Source of the DNA: JANMDU01 sp043755865
GTDB lineage: Bacteria; Pseudomonadota; Gammaproteobacteria; Burkholderiales; Burkholderiaceae_C
DNA length: 41,985 bases
Direction: 5' to 3'
Assembly: GCA_043755865.1 (NCBI GenBank)
Contig: JAYUSD010000162.1
Coordinates: 1-41,985 of the forward strand
Shown: positions 32,230 through 40,535 of the stretch, one piece after another
How the letters are laid out: each line of letters begins with the position of its first letter
Numbering within the stretch: the first letter of the stretch is position 1
The notes under the pieces: generated by a model
Seen by the model: only the letters and a program-made list of their open reading frames with translations
Databases searched by the model: none
What the model was told of the DNA's origin: nothing
Position numbers and translations under genes: made by a program

Positions 32230-32290
32230 CTCGGGGTTGGAAATCTACCTTCAGTCGTCTCGCAGGCGGTTAAGTCTGAGACAATCCATC

Positions 32291-32959
32291 GTGGACTTAA
32301 ATAACATCATCCAGACCGTCTTGGTCTACGCCCTGCCCGTGATCTTTGCGATTACGATTCACGAAGCCGCGCACGCGTATGCCGCCCTGTATTTCGGCGA
32401 CAAAACCGCCTACAGCCTTGGGCGCGTCACACTCAATCCGCTTAAGCACATTGATCCGATTGGCACGATTGCGATGCCGCTGTTGCTGTATTTCGCCACC
32501 AATGGCAGTTTCCTGTTTGGCTATGCCAAGCCGGTACCCGTGCATTTCAGCGCATTGCGCAATCCGCGCCGAGATACGGTTTGGGTCGTCTTCGCAGGGC
32601 CAGCATCGAATCTGGTCCAAGCCCTGCTTTGGGGCATCTTGTATTACGCACTACAAATCTTTGGTCTCGATGAGAAGTTTTTCCTCGCCATGTGCAAAGC
32701 CGGCATGTTGGTCAACGTCGTGATGTTTGTTTTTAATTTATTTCCCGTGCCGCCACTTGATGGCGGCCGCATTGCGGTGGCCTTGCTGCCCTACAAGTGG
32801 TCTCAGCCGCTTTCGCGCATCGAGCCCTATGGCTTTTTCATCGTGATGGCCTTGGTGATCAGCGGCATTGCCAGCACGATTTGGATGCGCCCCTTGATGA
32901 ACCTAACCTACGGGCTGCTTGACATTGTGCTCACGCCCATTCGCCTGCTTGCAAACTGA
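32291..32959 (+). CDS. M50-family site-2 protease-like membrane metalloprotease
   Basis: A 222-aa intramembrane metalloprotease homologue. The zinc motif HEAAH (residues 24-28) lies in the first helix, and the second active-site motif NLFPVPPLDGGRI supplies the Asp. There is no PDZ domain, so it is the short YwhC/FtsH-independent type, not RseP. The GTG at 32291 gives the usual N terminus (DLNNIIQTVLVYALPVIFAI); a TTG 54 bp upstream would add a polar tail. It lies 12 bp before trpS. Confidence 0.88.
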   Translation: MDLNNIIQTVLVYALPVIFAITIHEAAHAYAALYFGDKTAYSLGRVTLNPLKHIDPIGTIAMPLLLYFATNGSFLFGYAKPVPVHFSALRNPRRDTVWVVFAGPASNLVQALLWGILYYALQIFGLDEKFFLAMCKAGMLVNVVMFVFNLFPVPPLDGGRIAVALLPYKWSQPLSRIEPYGFFIVMALVISGIASTIWMRPLMNLTYGLLDIVLTPIRLLAN

Positions 32960-32971
32960 TTCTCATTTGAT

Positions 32972-34186
32972 ATGACAGACCAACCACGCGAACTCAAACG
33001 TGTTTTATCCGGCATGCGCCCCACCGGCGCACTGCATCTTGGCCATTACCACGGTGCTCTAAAAAACTGGGTGCGATTGCAAAGCGAGATGGAATGTTTT
33101 TATTTCGTAGCCGATTGGCACGCGCTCACCACGCATTACGAAAATCCCGATGTGATTGAAGAGTCGGTGTATGAGATGGTGATCGATTGGCTGGCCACCG
33201 GCATTGACCCAGAACTTTGCACGCTTTTCCTGCAAAGCCGCTTGCCCGAGCATGCTGAGCTTTTCACCCTGTTGGCCATGGGCACACCACTGTCTTGGCT
33301 CGAACGCATACCCACTTACAAAGACCAGCAAAAGCAGCTCAGCGACAAAGATCTCTCGACCTACGGCTTCCTAGGCTATCCCTTGCTGCAAGCCGCAGAT
33401 ATATTGATCTACAAAGCGCATTTTGTGCCGGTCGGCGAAGACCAAGCCAGCCATGTTGAGCTCACCCGAGAAGCGGCGAGACGATTCAATGATCTCTATG
33501 GCCGCCGAAAGACCGATGAGTCAAAAATCGCCGCATTGCTTGAGACTTTGCCAAAAGAAGATGCACGCTACATCAAAAGCATGGCCAAAAAGCATACCGA
33601 ACAAGGCGACAGCACCGTGCTTGCGAAACTCCCAGGCTTTTTGGCCAAGTTCGACGGCATGAACGCAGACGAAAAAGCGCTGCTCACATCGCTGGTCTCG
33701 GGTAAGGGTAAAGTCGTTTTGGTAGAGCCTGATGTGCTCCTCACCAATGCCTCTAAGCTGCCCGGTTTAGATGGCCGCAAGATGAGCAAAAGCTATGGCA
33801 ATGCCATCGGTATCCGCGAGGATTCAGCGAGCATCACCAAAAAAATCCGAGAAATGCCCACCGATCCTGCCCGCGTCAAACTCAGCGATAAAGGCGATCC
33901 TATGAAATGCCCGGTTTGGCAGTTTCACCTCGTCTACTCCGACGAGCAGCGCAAAGCTTGGGTGACGCATGGTTGCACCACGGCAGGCATCGGTTGTATA
34001 GAATGTAAGAAAACAATCAGTGATGCTATTCTAGTGGAGCAACAACCCATGCTCGAACGCGCGCAGCCTTACATCGCCAACCCTGGTCGCGTTCGAGAGA
34101 TCGTTGACAGTGGTTGCAGACGAGCACAAGTTGTGGCGCGGCAGACCATGAGCGAAGTGCGAAAAGCGATGGGCCTGAATTATTAA
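32972..34186 (+). CDS. trpS: tryptophan-tRNA ligase
   Basis: Class Ic synthetase for tRNA-Trp, 404 aa, the longer form known in betaproteobacteria (others are ~330 aa). Motifs: GALHLGHYHGAL (HIGH type), LLQAADILIYKAHFVPVGEDQ, and GRKMSKSYGNAIGI (KMSKS). The C-terminal segment contains CPVWQFHLVYSDE and GCTTAGIGCIECKK. The short similarity of 33983-34035 to the dispersed repeat is not counted because the protein there matches the family. Confidence 0.96.
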   Translation: MTDQPRELKRVLSGMRPTGALHLGHYHGALKNWVRLQSEMECFYFVADWHALTTHYENPDVIEESVYEMVIDWLATGIDPELCTLFLQSRLPEHAELFTLLAMGTPLSWLERIPTYKDQQKQLSDKDLSTYGFLGYPLLQAADILIYKAHFVPVGEDQASHVELTREAARRFNDLYGRRKTDESKIAALLETLPKEDARYIKSMAKKHTEQGDSTVLAKLPGFLAKFDGMNADEKALLTSLVSGKGKVVLVEPDVLLTNASKLPGLDGRKMSKSYGNAIGIREDSASITKKIREMPTDPARVKLSDKGDPMKCPVWQFHLVYSDEQRKAWVTHGCTTAGIGCIECKKTISDAILVEQQPMLERAQPYIANPGRVREIVDSGCRRAQVVARQTMSEVRKAMGLNY

Positions 34187-34241
34187 GCGAAGTCGATTCA
34201 ATCAGACATAACAGGCTGCCGCGATGCAGCGGAAAGTAGAT

Positions 34242-34832
34242 ATGCGGATTTTTGTTGTTGATGATCATCCTTTGATGCGAGAAGCCGTGGTCATGCTGTT
34301 TCGGCGTATTGCCCCGGATGCAACCGTTGTGGAGTTTGATCGTTTGGGCCCTGTACTTGCCAAAGCGCAAGAGTTGGGCATGCCAGATTTGCTTTGCTTG
34401 GATTTGAAATTGCCCGATACGCATGGGGTCTCGGGTGTGCGTGAGATGCGTGCGCAATTTCCACACACGCCGATCGTTGTGTTGTCTGCATCGCCCGCCA
34501 CCGATTTTGAAGATCTGAGCATTGATGCCGGTGCAGATGTGTATTTAGAAAAATCATCGGGAGCCACACATCTCACCCAAGCTTTGCGCGCGTTGGTCAG
34601 CCCCGATAGCGAAAGCCAAGACGGCAAGCCTGCCAGCACAGAAAAGCTTTCGCGCCGCCAACGCGAACTCTTAAAGTTGCTTGACCGCGGCCTCAGCAAT
34701 CGTGAGCTGGCCGAGATCATGGAGATCAGCGAACACACCGTTAAGGTGCATTTATGGCGTTTGTTTCGTCGCTTGACGGTGAAAAACCGCTCGCAGGCGG
34801 TTCACTGGGCGCGCACACGCGGCCTGATCTGA
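34242..34832 (+). CDS. LuxR/NarL-type response regulator
   Basis: A 196-aa transcription regulator: receiver domain (VVDDHP at 5-10, phospho-acceptor Asp54 in LLCLDLKLPD) and a C-terminal LuxR helix-turn-helix (LSRRQRELLKLLDRGLSNRELAEIM... TVKVHLWRLFRRL). The ATG at 34242 has GGAAAG upstream; an ATG 18 bp earlier is possible. It faces the histidine kinase gene tail-to-tail with a 31-bp overlap. They are likely partners, but pairing is inferred from proximity only. Confidence 0.92.
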   Translation: MRIFVVDDHPLMREAVVMLFRRIAPDATVVEFDRLGPVLAKAQELGMPDLLCLDLKLPDTHGVSGVREMRAQFPHTPIVVLSASPATDFEDLSIDAGADVYLEKSSGATHLTQALRALVSPDSESQDGKPASTEKLSRRQRELLKLLDRGLSNRELAEIMEISEHTVKVHLWRLFRRLTVKNRSQAVHWARTRGLI

Positions 34833-36292
34833 GCATACATTTCTTCCACTTTCTCTAAAGGCATGGGCGCGCTGCTAGCGCTTGTATGTGAGTTGCTCGC
34901 CAATTGCAATTCGAGTCGGCAGCGCGTGCCCTTGCCCAACACGGAGCGCAGAGACACGGTGTGCCCCAAAGCGCGGCACAGACGCTGCACAATGGCCAAG
35001 CCCAGCCCAAAGCTGTCTGCGGTGCCCTCATGCACTGGCGCACGGTAAAACTCTTTAAAAACATGCGGCAAATGCTCAGGCGCAATGCCTGCACCACTGT
35101 CTGAGATTTCCAGCCACAGCTTAGACCCCACCACCCGCGCCGCCAATTTCACGCCGCCCTGCTCGGTGTAGCGAATGGCATTGGCCAAGAGATTGGCTGT
35201 GATTCGGCGCAGCAGCAGCGGATCGCTTCTCACGCTAATTTGTACGGATTCGGTGCGCAAAGAAAGGCCTTTGGCATCTGCGGCTGGCGCAAATTGCACA
35301 GCCATTTCATCCATCAATGCGCCCACGTCCACCTCTTCTATATTGATCTGGATTGCGCCGGATTCAATACGCGCAAAATCAAACAGGCTGTTGAACAACG
35401 TATTGACTGAATCTGTCGCGGCCAAGATTTTGGGAATCACACTGTCTGCCAAGTCAGGCTCATGGCGCAACCAATCGGCATAAAAGGCCAGCGCATGCAC
35501 CGGCTGGCGCAGATCATGCGCGGCGCTGGCCAGCAGATTATTTTTCATCTGCACCGCCTCTGTGGCGGCTTGGGTTTGCTGGCGCAGCGAGCGAATAAGC
35601 TGCTCGTTGCCAAATTGCGCGCTGTAGCTGCTGCGCTGCAAGACATGCAGATGTTTACCAATATAGATTATCAGCACCCAAAACAGCGCCAGCAGCAATA
35701 AGAATATCCACGTCGTCACAGGCGGCTGCAGAGGCCACTGTAGCAAAGCATGCAGCACGATGGCAGCCAGCGTGGTGCCGCACAGCGCATGCGAGAATTG
35801 CCGCTGGCAGACCAGCCGCGCGGCCATCAGGGAAGCGCCCACCGCTCCCAAGCCAATCAATATCATGAAGCAAAGATACTGATTGATCGCTGGCGCTTGC
35901 TCGTAATGCAAAAACGCCGGGAAGGCAAAAGCCGCCGCGCTTGCTGGCCAGCTCCAGCCATGACGCCGGAAAAATCCCGCCACATCAGGCGATTGCGCAT
36001 CGGTCGCCGCAAAGCGCATGAGCCGCTCGAACGCGCGAACCGTAAAGTAGCGATAGGCCATGATGCCAGCACACACCACCGCCCAAGCCGCCAAGCCGAG
36101 CATGCTCACATGCCCATACAGCAAGCCGATGGTGAGCACAATCACCAAGCTGCCCGAGCGCAGCGTGGCATGGGCATTGCGCATGAAATCTTGCGCTAAG
36201 CGCTGATCAACCCAAGTATCGTGCGAGTCGACAGACTGCTCATCACGCACGGCTGCCACATAGTTGTCAATAAATTGTGAATCGGGCTGCAT
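34802..36292 (-). CDS. membrane sensor histidine kinase (hybrid-less)
   Basis: A 496-aa sensor: soluble N terminus (1-45), about six membrane helices between 46 and 212, a linker coiled coil (215-250), HisKA with SAAHDLRQPVHALAFYADWLR (His259), and HATPase_c boxes LLANAIRYTEQGG, ISDSGAGIAP and DSFGLGLAIVQRL. No periplasmic sensor domain of size is present, so the signal is probably sensed in the membrane. HDLRQP kinases are often paired with LuxR-type regulators such as the one converging on it. Confidence 0.92.
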   Translation of the reverse strand: MQPDSQFIDNYVAAVRDEQSVDSHDTWVDQRLAQDFMRNAHATLRSGSLVIVLTIGLLYGHVSMLGLAAWAVVCAGIMAYRYFTVRAFERLMRFAATDAQSPDVAGFFRRHGWSWPASAAAFAFPAFLHYEQAPAINQYLCFMILIGLGAVGASLMAARLVCQRQFSHALCGTTLAAIVLHALLQWPLQPPVTTWIFLLLLALFWVLIIYIGKHLHVLQRSSYSAQFGNEQLIRSLRQQTQAATEAVQMKNNLLASAAHDLRQPVHALAFYADWLRHEPDLADSVIPKILAATDSVNTLFNSLFDFARIESGAIQINIEEVDVGALMDEMAVQFAPAADAKGLSLRTESVQISVRSDPLLLRRITANLLANAIRYTEQGGVKLAARVVGSKLWLEISDSGAGIAPEHLPHVFKEFYRAPVHEGTADSFGLGLAIVQRLCRALGHTVSLRSVLGKGTRCRLELQLASNSHTSASSAPMPLEKVEEMYAQIRPRVRAQ

Positions 36293-36344
36293 ACAATGGA
36301 ATGTAGCAGGGCTTAGCTTGGACCTACATCATGGTGTCTTCACC

Positions 36345-36380
36345 CAATAAAAAAGCACCCTCGTGGGTGCTTTTTTATTG
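36345..36380 (-). terminator. rho-independent terminator (tRNA-Ser)
   Basis: Perfect 16-bp stem, CAATAAAAAAGCACCC with GGGTGCTTTTTTATTG, loop TCGT. The T-run exists on both strands; it lies directly after the tRNA on the minus strand. Confidence 0.92.
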
Positions 36381-36381
36381 C

Positions 36382-36471
36382 TGGCGGAGAGGGCGGGATT
36401 CGAACCCGCGGAAAGTTTGACCCTTCGCACGCTTTCCAGGCGTGTGACTTAAACCGCTCATCCACCTCTCC
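36382..36471 (-). tRNA. tRNA-Ser (anticodon GGA)
   Basis: Minus-strand 90-nt class II tRNA with encoded CCA. Acceptor GGAGAGG pairs with CCTCTCC; the anticodon stem CACGC/GCGTG holds loop CTGGAAA with anticodon GGA (reads UCC/UCU); a long variable arm and the T-loop GTTCGAATC are present. No integrase or direct-repeat attachment site is seen beside it. Confidence 0.97.
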
Positions 36472-36498
36472 TGAAGCCGGTGCGATTAATAGACCACT

Positions 36499-36526
36499 AT
36501 TGTAATCGAGACACTGATGCTTCCAA
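36499..36526 (-). promoter_or_regulatory. putative promoter of tRNA-Ser
   Basis: Minus strand: TTGGAA (36521-36526), 16-bp spacer, TACAAT (36499-36504). The start would be about 20 nt upstream of the tRNA. Confidence 0.5.
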
Positions 36527-36589
36527 TGCAACATCGGCGTGCGCACAGCGATAATGCGTGCTGCATCTGCTTTTTACGAAAGATTTTTA

Positions 36590-37672
36590 ATGCACCGTGT
36601 TCATAATTTCAGCGCCGGCCCGGCCATGTTGCCCGAACAGGTGTTGCGGCAAGCTGCGCAGGAAATGCTTGACTGGCAAGGCAGTGGCATGAGCGTGATG
36701 GAGATGAGCCACCGGGGGCCCGAATTCATGGGCATCTATGCGCGCGCGGTGACAGATTTGCGGCAATTGCTGGCGATTCCTGAAAATTACAAAATCATCT
36801 TTCTCCAAGGCGGCGGTTTGGGCGAAAACGCGATTGTGCCGATGAATATGCTGCGCGGGAAAACCGAGATTGATGTCGTGGTGACAGGCACTTGGAGCGA
36901 GAAATCAGCGCAGGAAGCGAGCAAATTTGCGAAGGTGAATATTGCTGCGTCTTCTCGAGTGGATGGGTTCACGCAGATTCCTGATGTAAGCACATGGAAG
37001 CTGAGCCCGGGCGCGGCATACCTGCACATTTGCCAAAACGAGACGATTGATGGCGTGGAGTTTCAAGACGCGCCCGACATCGGGGATCAATTGCTAATCA
37101 GCGATGTGTCTTCCATGATTCTTTCGCGTCCGATGGATGTGAGCAGATACGGCCTGATCTTCGGCGGGGCGCAAAAAAACATTGGCCCAGCAGGGCTCAC
37201 GATTGTGATCGTGCGAGACGATTTGCTTGGCGGGGCGCTACCCTACACGCCCGATGTGTTCAATTACGCCGTGCAGAGCAAAGCAGATTCGATGTACAAC
37301 ACACCGCCAACTTACGCGATTTATATTGCGGGCTTGGTGTTTGAATGGCTGAAAAAGCGCGGTGGGCTCGCTGTGATGGAATCTCACAATGCGGCCAAAG
37401 CCGCCCTGCTCTACGGCGCGCTGGATGCATCAAGTTTCTACAAGACCAAAGTGCAAAAAGCCTTTCGCTCGCGAATGAATGTGCCTTTCTTCTTGCCCGA
37501 TGAAAAGCTCTACAGGCCGTTTTTGGAGGGCGCAGATGAGCGCGGGCTCTTGCAGCTCAGGGGCCACCGCAGCGTGGGCGGTTTGCGGGCGAGCATTTAC
37601 AACGCGATGCCTATCGAAGGTGTGCAAGCGCTGGTGAACTATCTTGCAGAGTTTGAAAAATCTCATGGCTGA
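36590..37672 (+). CDS. serC: phosphoserine aminotransferase
   Basis: PLP enzyme of serine (and pyridoxine) synthesis converting 3-phosphohydroxypyruvate to phosphoserine, 360 aa. Diagnostic: VHNFSAGPAMLPEQVL at the N terminus, GSGMSVMEMSHRGPEF, and the PLP-lysine region IFGGAQKNIGPAGLT. The ATG at 36590 is the family start (GAAAG upstream); the frame is open 17 codons further. The trpF start lies within the 3' end, so the trp genes are probably co-transcribed with serC. Confidence 0.96.
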   Translation: MHRVHNFSAGPAMLPEQVLRQAAQEMLDWQGSGMSVMEMSHRGPEFMGIYARAVTDLRQLLAIPENYKIIFLQGGGLGENAIVPMNMLRGKTEIDVVVTGTWSEKSAQEASKFAKVNIAASSRVDGFTQIPDVSTWKLSPGAAYLHICQNETIDGVEFQDAPDIGDQLLISDVSSMILSRPMDVSRYGLIFGGAQKNIGPAGLTIVIVRDDLLGGALPYTPDVFNYAVQSKADSMYNTPPTYAIYIAGLVFEWLKKRGGLAVMESHNAAKAALLYGALDASSFYKTKVQKAFRSRMNVPFFLPDEKLYRPFLEGADERGLLQLRGHRSVGGLRASIYNAMPIEGVQALVNYLAEFEKSHG

Positions 37673-38396
37673 GGCCACAACACAACGCATGAAAGCACCT
37701 CACCGCACCCGCATCAAAATCTGTGGCCTTACGCGCGAGGCCGATGTAGATGCGGCTGTGCAAGCGGGTGCAGATGCGATTGGATTTGTGCTCTATGCCA
37801 AGAGCCCACGTGCTGTGAGCTACGCAAGAGCGTACGAGCTGGCGCAACGCTTGCCTGCCTTCGTCACGCCTGTGCTTTTGTACGTGAATCACATTACTAC
37901 TAATTTGATAGCATCTAACGCAGTATCTATGCCGGCAACTCCTCGATTTCTCTTACAATTTCACGGTGATGAGAGCCCGGAGCAGTGTGCAGCGGCTCAG
38001 ATACCCTTCATGCGTGCTGCGCGTATTCCGCTCGGTGGCGAAGCAGCGTTTGACTTGGTAAAATTCAGCCAAGATTACCGATCAGCCCAAGCCATCCTCG
38101 TGGATGCGCATGTCGAGGGCTATGGCGGCGGTGGCAAGGTTTTTGATTGGACGGCAATACAGTGGTCACATCCACAAATAAACGCAAGCTCTCGGATCGT
38201 TTTGTCTGGTGGGCTCTCAACAGCAAACATCGCCGCTGCGATTGAGCACGTGCGGCCTTGGGCCGTGGATGTGAGCTCGGGTGTTGAGCTGGATGCTCCT
38301 GATGGGGGCACTCTAAAAGGCCTCAAAGACCCGAAAAAGATCATTGAATTCATCTCCGCCGTGCGCCGCGCCGATGAAATCCTTTCAAAGAGTTAA
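37665..38396 (+). CDS. trpF: phosphoribosylanthranilate isomerase
   Basis: Third step of the tryptophan branch: isomerises PRA to CdRP; small TIM barrel, 243 aa. Motifs: RIKICGLTREADVDAAVQAGADAIGFV (catalytic Cys), LLQFHGDESPEQC, VDAHVEGYGGGGKVFDW and LSGGLSTANIAAAI, then DVSSGVE. Residues ~77-92 (HITTNLIASNAVSMPAT) replace the helix that normally follows PVLLxVN and are encoded by a dispersed repeat. The start is uncertain: 37665 overlaps serC by 8 bp; 37689 (MKAPHRTRIKICG) is nearer the usual N terminus. Confidence 0.93.
   Translation: MAEATTQRMKAPHRTRIKICGLTREADVDAAVQAGADAIGFVLYAKSPRAVSYARAYELAQRLPAFVTPVLLYVNHITTNLIASNAVSMPATPRFLLQFHGDESPEQCAAAQIPFMRAARIPLGGEAAFDLVKFSQDYRSAQAILVDAHVEGYGGGGKVFDWTAIQWSHPQINASSRIVLSGGLSTANIAAAIEHVRPWAVDVSSGVELDAPDGGTLKGLKDPKKIIEFISAVRRADEILSKS
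37894..37938 (+). repeat. dispersed palindromic repeat, copy O (inside trpF)
   Basis: ATTACTACTAATTTGATAGC palindrome, spacer ATCTAACG, then CAGTATCTATGCCGGCAA. It is in frame in an essential biosynthetic enzyme and encodes LIASNAVSMPAT. Confidence 0.9.
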
Positions 38397-38400
38397 AAAC

Positions 38401-39708
38401 GTGAATACTGCAACTTTGTCGAATTCGAAGTCGTATGACTTCCCAGATAGCCAAGGCCATTTTGGCAAATACGGTGGCAATTTCGTCTCTGAGACCTTGT
38501 CTCATGCGATCGAAGAGCTGAAAGCCGCCTACGCGCACTACAAAGAAGATCCTGAATTCATTCGCGAATTCAATTACGAGCTGGCGCATTTCGTTGGCCG
38601 CCCTTCCCCGATTTATCACGCTGCTCGCATGAGCCGCGAGATGGGTGGGGCGCAGATTTATTTGAAGCGCGAAGATTTGAATCACACCGGCGCGCATAAG
38701 ATCAACAACACGATTGGCCAAGCTCTGCTCGCCAAGCGAATGGGCAAGCCGCGCGTGATCGCCGAGACGGGTGCCGGCCAGCATGGCGTGGCGACCGCCA
38801 CGATTTGCGCGCGCTATGGCCTCGAATGTGTGGTGTACATGGGCTCGGTGGATGTGAAGCGCCAATCGCCCAATGTGTATCGCATGAAGCTCTTGGGCGC
38901 CACCGTGATCCCAGTCGAATCTGGCAGCAAAACGCTCAAAGACGCGCTGAACGAAGCGATGCGCGATTGGGTCGCCAATGTAGACAACACGTTCTACATT
39001 ATCGGCACGGTGGCCGGCCCGCATCCGTATCCAATGATGGTGCGCGATTTTCAGAGCATCATCGGCAAAGAATGTATTGAGCAGATGCCTAAGCACTTAG
39101 GCAAAGCGGGGCAACAGCCCGATGCAGTGATTGCCTGCGTGGGCGGCGGCAGCAATGCCATGGGGATCTTTCATCCCTATATTCCGTTTGAAAATACGCG
39201 CTTGATCGGCGTGGAAGCGGCTGGCGAAGGTTTGGACAGCGGCAAACACAGCGCCTCCATCCAACGCGGCCAGCCGGGCGTGTTGCACGGCAATCGCACG
39301 TATGTGCTGCAAGACGACAACGGCCAAATCATTGAGACGCATTCGATCAGCGCGGGCCTGGATTACCCCGGCGTGGGGCCGGAGCATGCTTGGCTGTCTG
39401 ACACCCGGCGTGCGGAATATGTGGGCATCACGGATAGAGAAGCCTTGGATGCGTTCCATTACCTCTGCCGCACAGAAGGCATCATCGCTGCACTGGAATC
39501 GAGCCATGCGGTGGCGCATGCGATGAAAATGGCGAAAACCATGCGCGCTGATCAATCAATTTTGGTTAACTTGTCTGGCCGTGGCGATAAAGACATTGGC
39601 ACAGTAGCTGATCTCTCGGGCGCTGATTTCTATTGCAGGCCATCTTGCAGAGGCGAAAGCGTCAAGGGTGGACAAAATGGCGCGCAGGCAGTGGAGTTCA
39701 AGCGATGA
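38401..39708 (+). CDS. trpB: tryptophan synthase beta subunit
   Basis: PLP-dependent beta subunit joining indole and serine, 435 aa. Motifs: FGKYGGNFVSETLSHAIEEL, the PLP lysine in HTGAHKINNTIG (Lys ~100), ETGAGQHGVATA and the phosphate loop CVGGGSNAMG. The GTG at 38401 has AAAGAG nine bases upstream and follows the trpF stop by 4 bp; an in-frame ATG at 38374 inside trpF is an alternative. The end overlaps trpA (ATGA). It has a C-terminal tail (RPSCRGESVKGG) like other Burkholderiales TrpB. Confidence 0.97.
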   Translation: MNTATLSNSKSYDFPDSQGHFGKYGGNFVSETLSHAIEELKAAYAHYKEDPEFIREFNYELAHFVGRPSPIYHAARMSREMGGAQIYLKREDLNHTGAHKINNTIGQALLAKRMGKPRVIAETGAGQHGVATATICARYGLECVVYMGSVDVKRQSPNVYRMKLLGATVIPVESGSKTLKDALNEAMRDWVANVDNTFYIIGTVAGPHPYPMMVRDFQSIIGKECIEQMPKHLGKAGQQPDAVIACVGGGSNAMGIFHPYIPFENTRLIGVEAAGEGLDSGKHSASIQRGQPGVLHGNRTYVLQDDNGQIIETHSISAGLDYPGVGPEHAWLSDTRRAEYVGITDREALDAFHYLCRTEGIIAALESSHAVAHAMKMAKTMRADQSILVNLSGRGDKDIGTVADLSGADFYCRPSCRGESVKGGQNGAQAVEFKR

Positions 39709-40514
39709 GCCGTATTCAAGCTTGCATGGCAGCTCTCAAAGCGCAAAACCGCCAAGCGCTGATTCCTTATGTCACCGCTGGCTTCCCCTATCGCGACATC
39801 ACACCTGATTTGATGCACGCGATGGTGGGCGCGGGTGCAGACATCATTGAGCTCGGCGTGCCTTTCTCTGATCCTTCAGCCGACGGCCCGGTGATTCAAA
39901 AAGCAGGGGACCGCGCATTAGCTCTAGGCATCGGCATGACGCAGGTGCTAGAGATGGTGAAAATCTTCCGCACCAAAGATGCGAACACGCCAGTCGTGCT
40001 CATGGGTTACGCTAATCCTGTGGAGCGTTATGACATTAAACATGGTGCAGATGCTTTCATACGCGATGCAGCCGCCGCTGGCGTGGACGGTGTGTTGATT
40101 GTTGATTATCCGCCTGAGGAATGTGCGGAGTTTGCTACGAAATTAAGAGCAAACGGCTTAGATTTGATTTTCCTGCTTGCTCCTACATCCACAGAAAAAC
40201 GCATGAAGCTCGTTGGCGAATTGGCCAGCGGCTATGTCTATTACGTCTCACTCAAAGGCGTGACGGGCTCGGGCGCTTTGGACACGGATGCTGTTGCGAA
40301 GGCCGTGCCGCGCATCAAGCAATTCGTGAATGTGCCAGTGGGCGTGGGTTTTGGCATCCGCGATGCGGCCTCAGCTAAAGCGGTAGCCGCAGTGAGCGAT
40401 GCTGTCGTCATCGGCAGTCGATTGATTCAGCTCATTGAAGACCAACCGCATGAAAAAGTGGCCTCTATCGCTGCCCATTTTTTGCGCGACATCCGCACTG
40501 CGCTTGACTCATAA
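39705..40514 (+). CDS. trpA: tryptophan synthase alpha subunit
   Basis: Cleaves indole-3-glycerol phosphate and channels indole to TrpB; 269-aa TIM barrel. Motifs: MSRIQACMAALKAQNR start, IPYVTAGFP, ADIIELGVPFSDPSADGPVIQ with catalytic Glu and Asp, YVSLKGVTGSGAL and PVGVGFGIRDAASAKAV. The start at 39705 overlaps the trpB stop, giving the usual coupling. Confidence 0.97.
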   Translation: MSRIQACMAALKAQNRQALIPYVTAGFPYRDITPDLMHAMVGAGADIIELGVPFSDPSADGPVIQKAGDRALALGIGMTQVLEMVKIFRTKDANTPVVLMGYANPVERYDIKHGADAFIRDAAAAGVDGVLIVDYPPEECAEFATKLRANGLDLIFLLAPTSTEKRMKLVGELASGYVYYVSLKGVTGSGALDTDAVAKAVPRIKQFVNVPVGVGFGIRDAASAKAVAAVSDAVVIGSRLIQLIEDQPHEKVASIAAHFLRDIRTALDS

Positions 40515-40535
40515 TCCAAAGATTGGAGATCTGAA

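Noticed and set aside
33983..34035. Sequence in trpS resembling the dispersed repeat (GGTTGTATAGAATG ... GATGCTATTCTAG)
   Set aside because: The protein here (GCTTAGIGCIECKK) agrees with the TrpS family across genera, so the resemblance is probably chance.
36382..36471. tRNA-Ser as integration site of a genomic island
   Set aside because: No integrase and no direct repeat of the tRNA 3' end; flanking genes are core genes.
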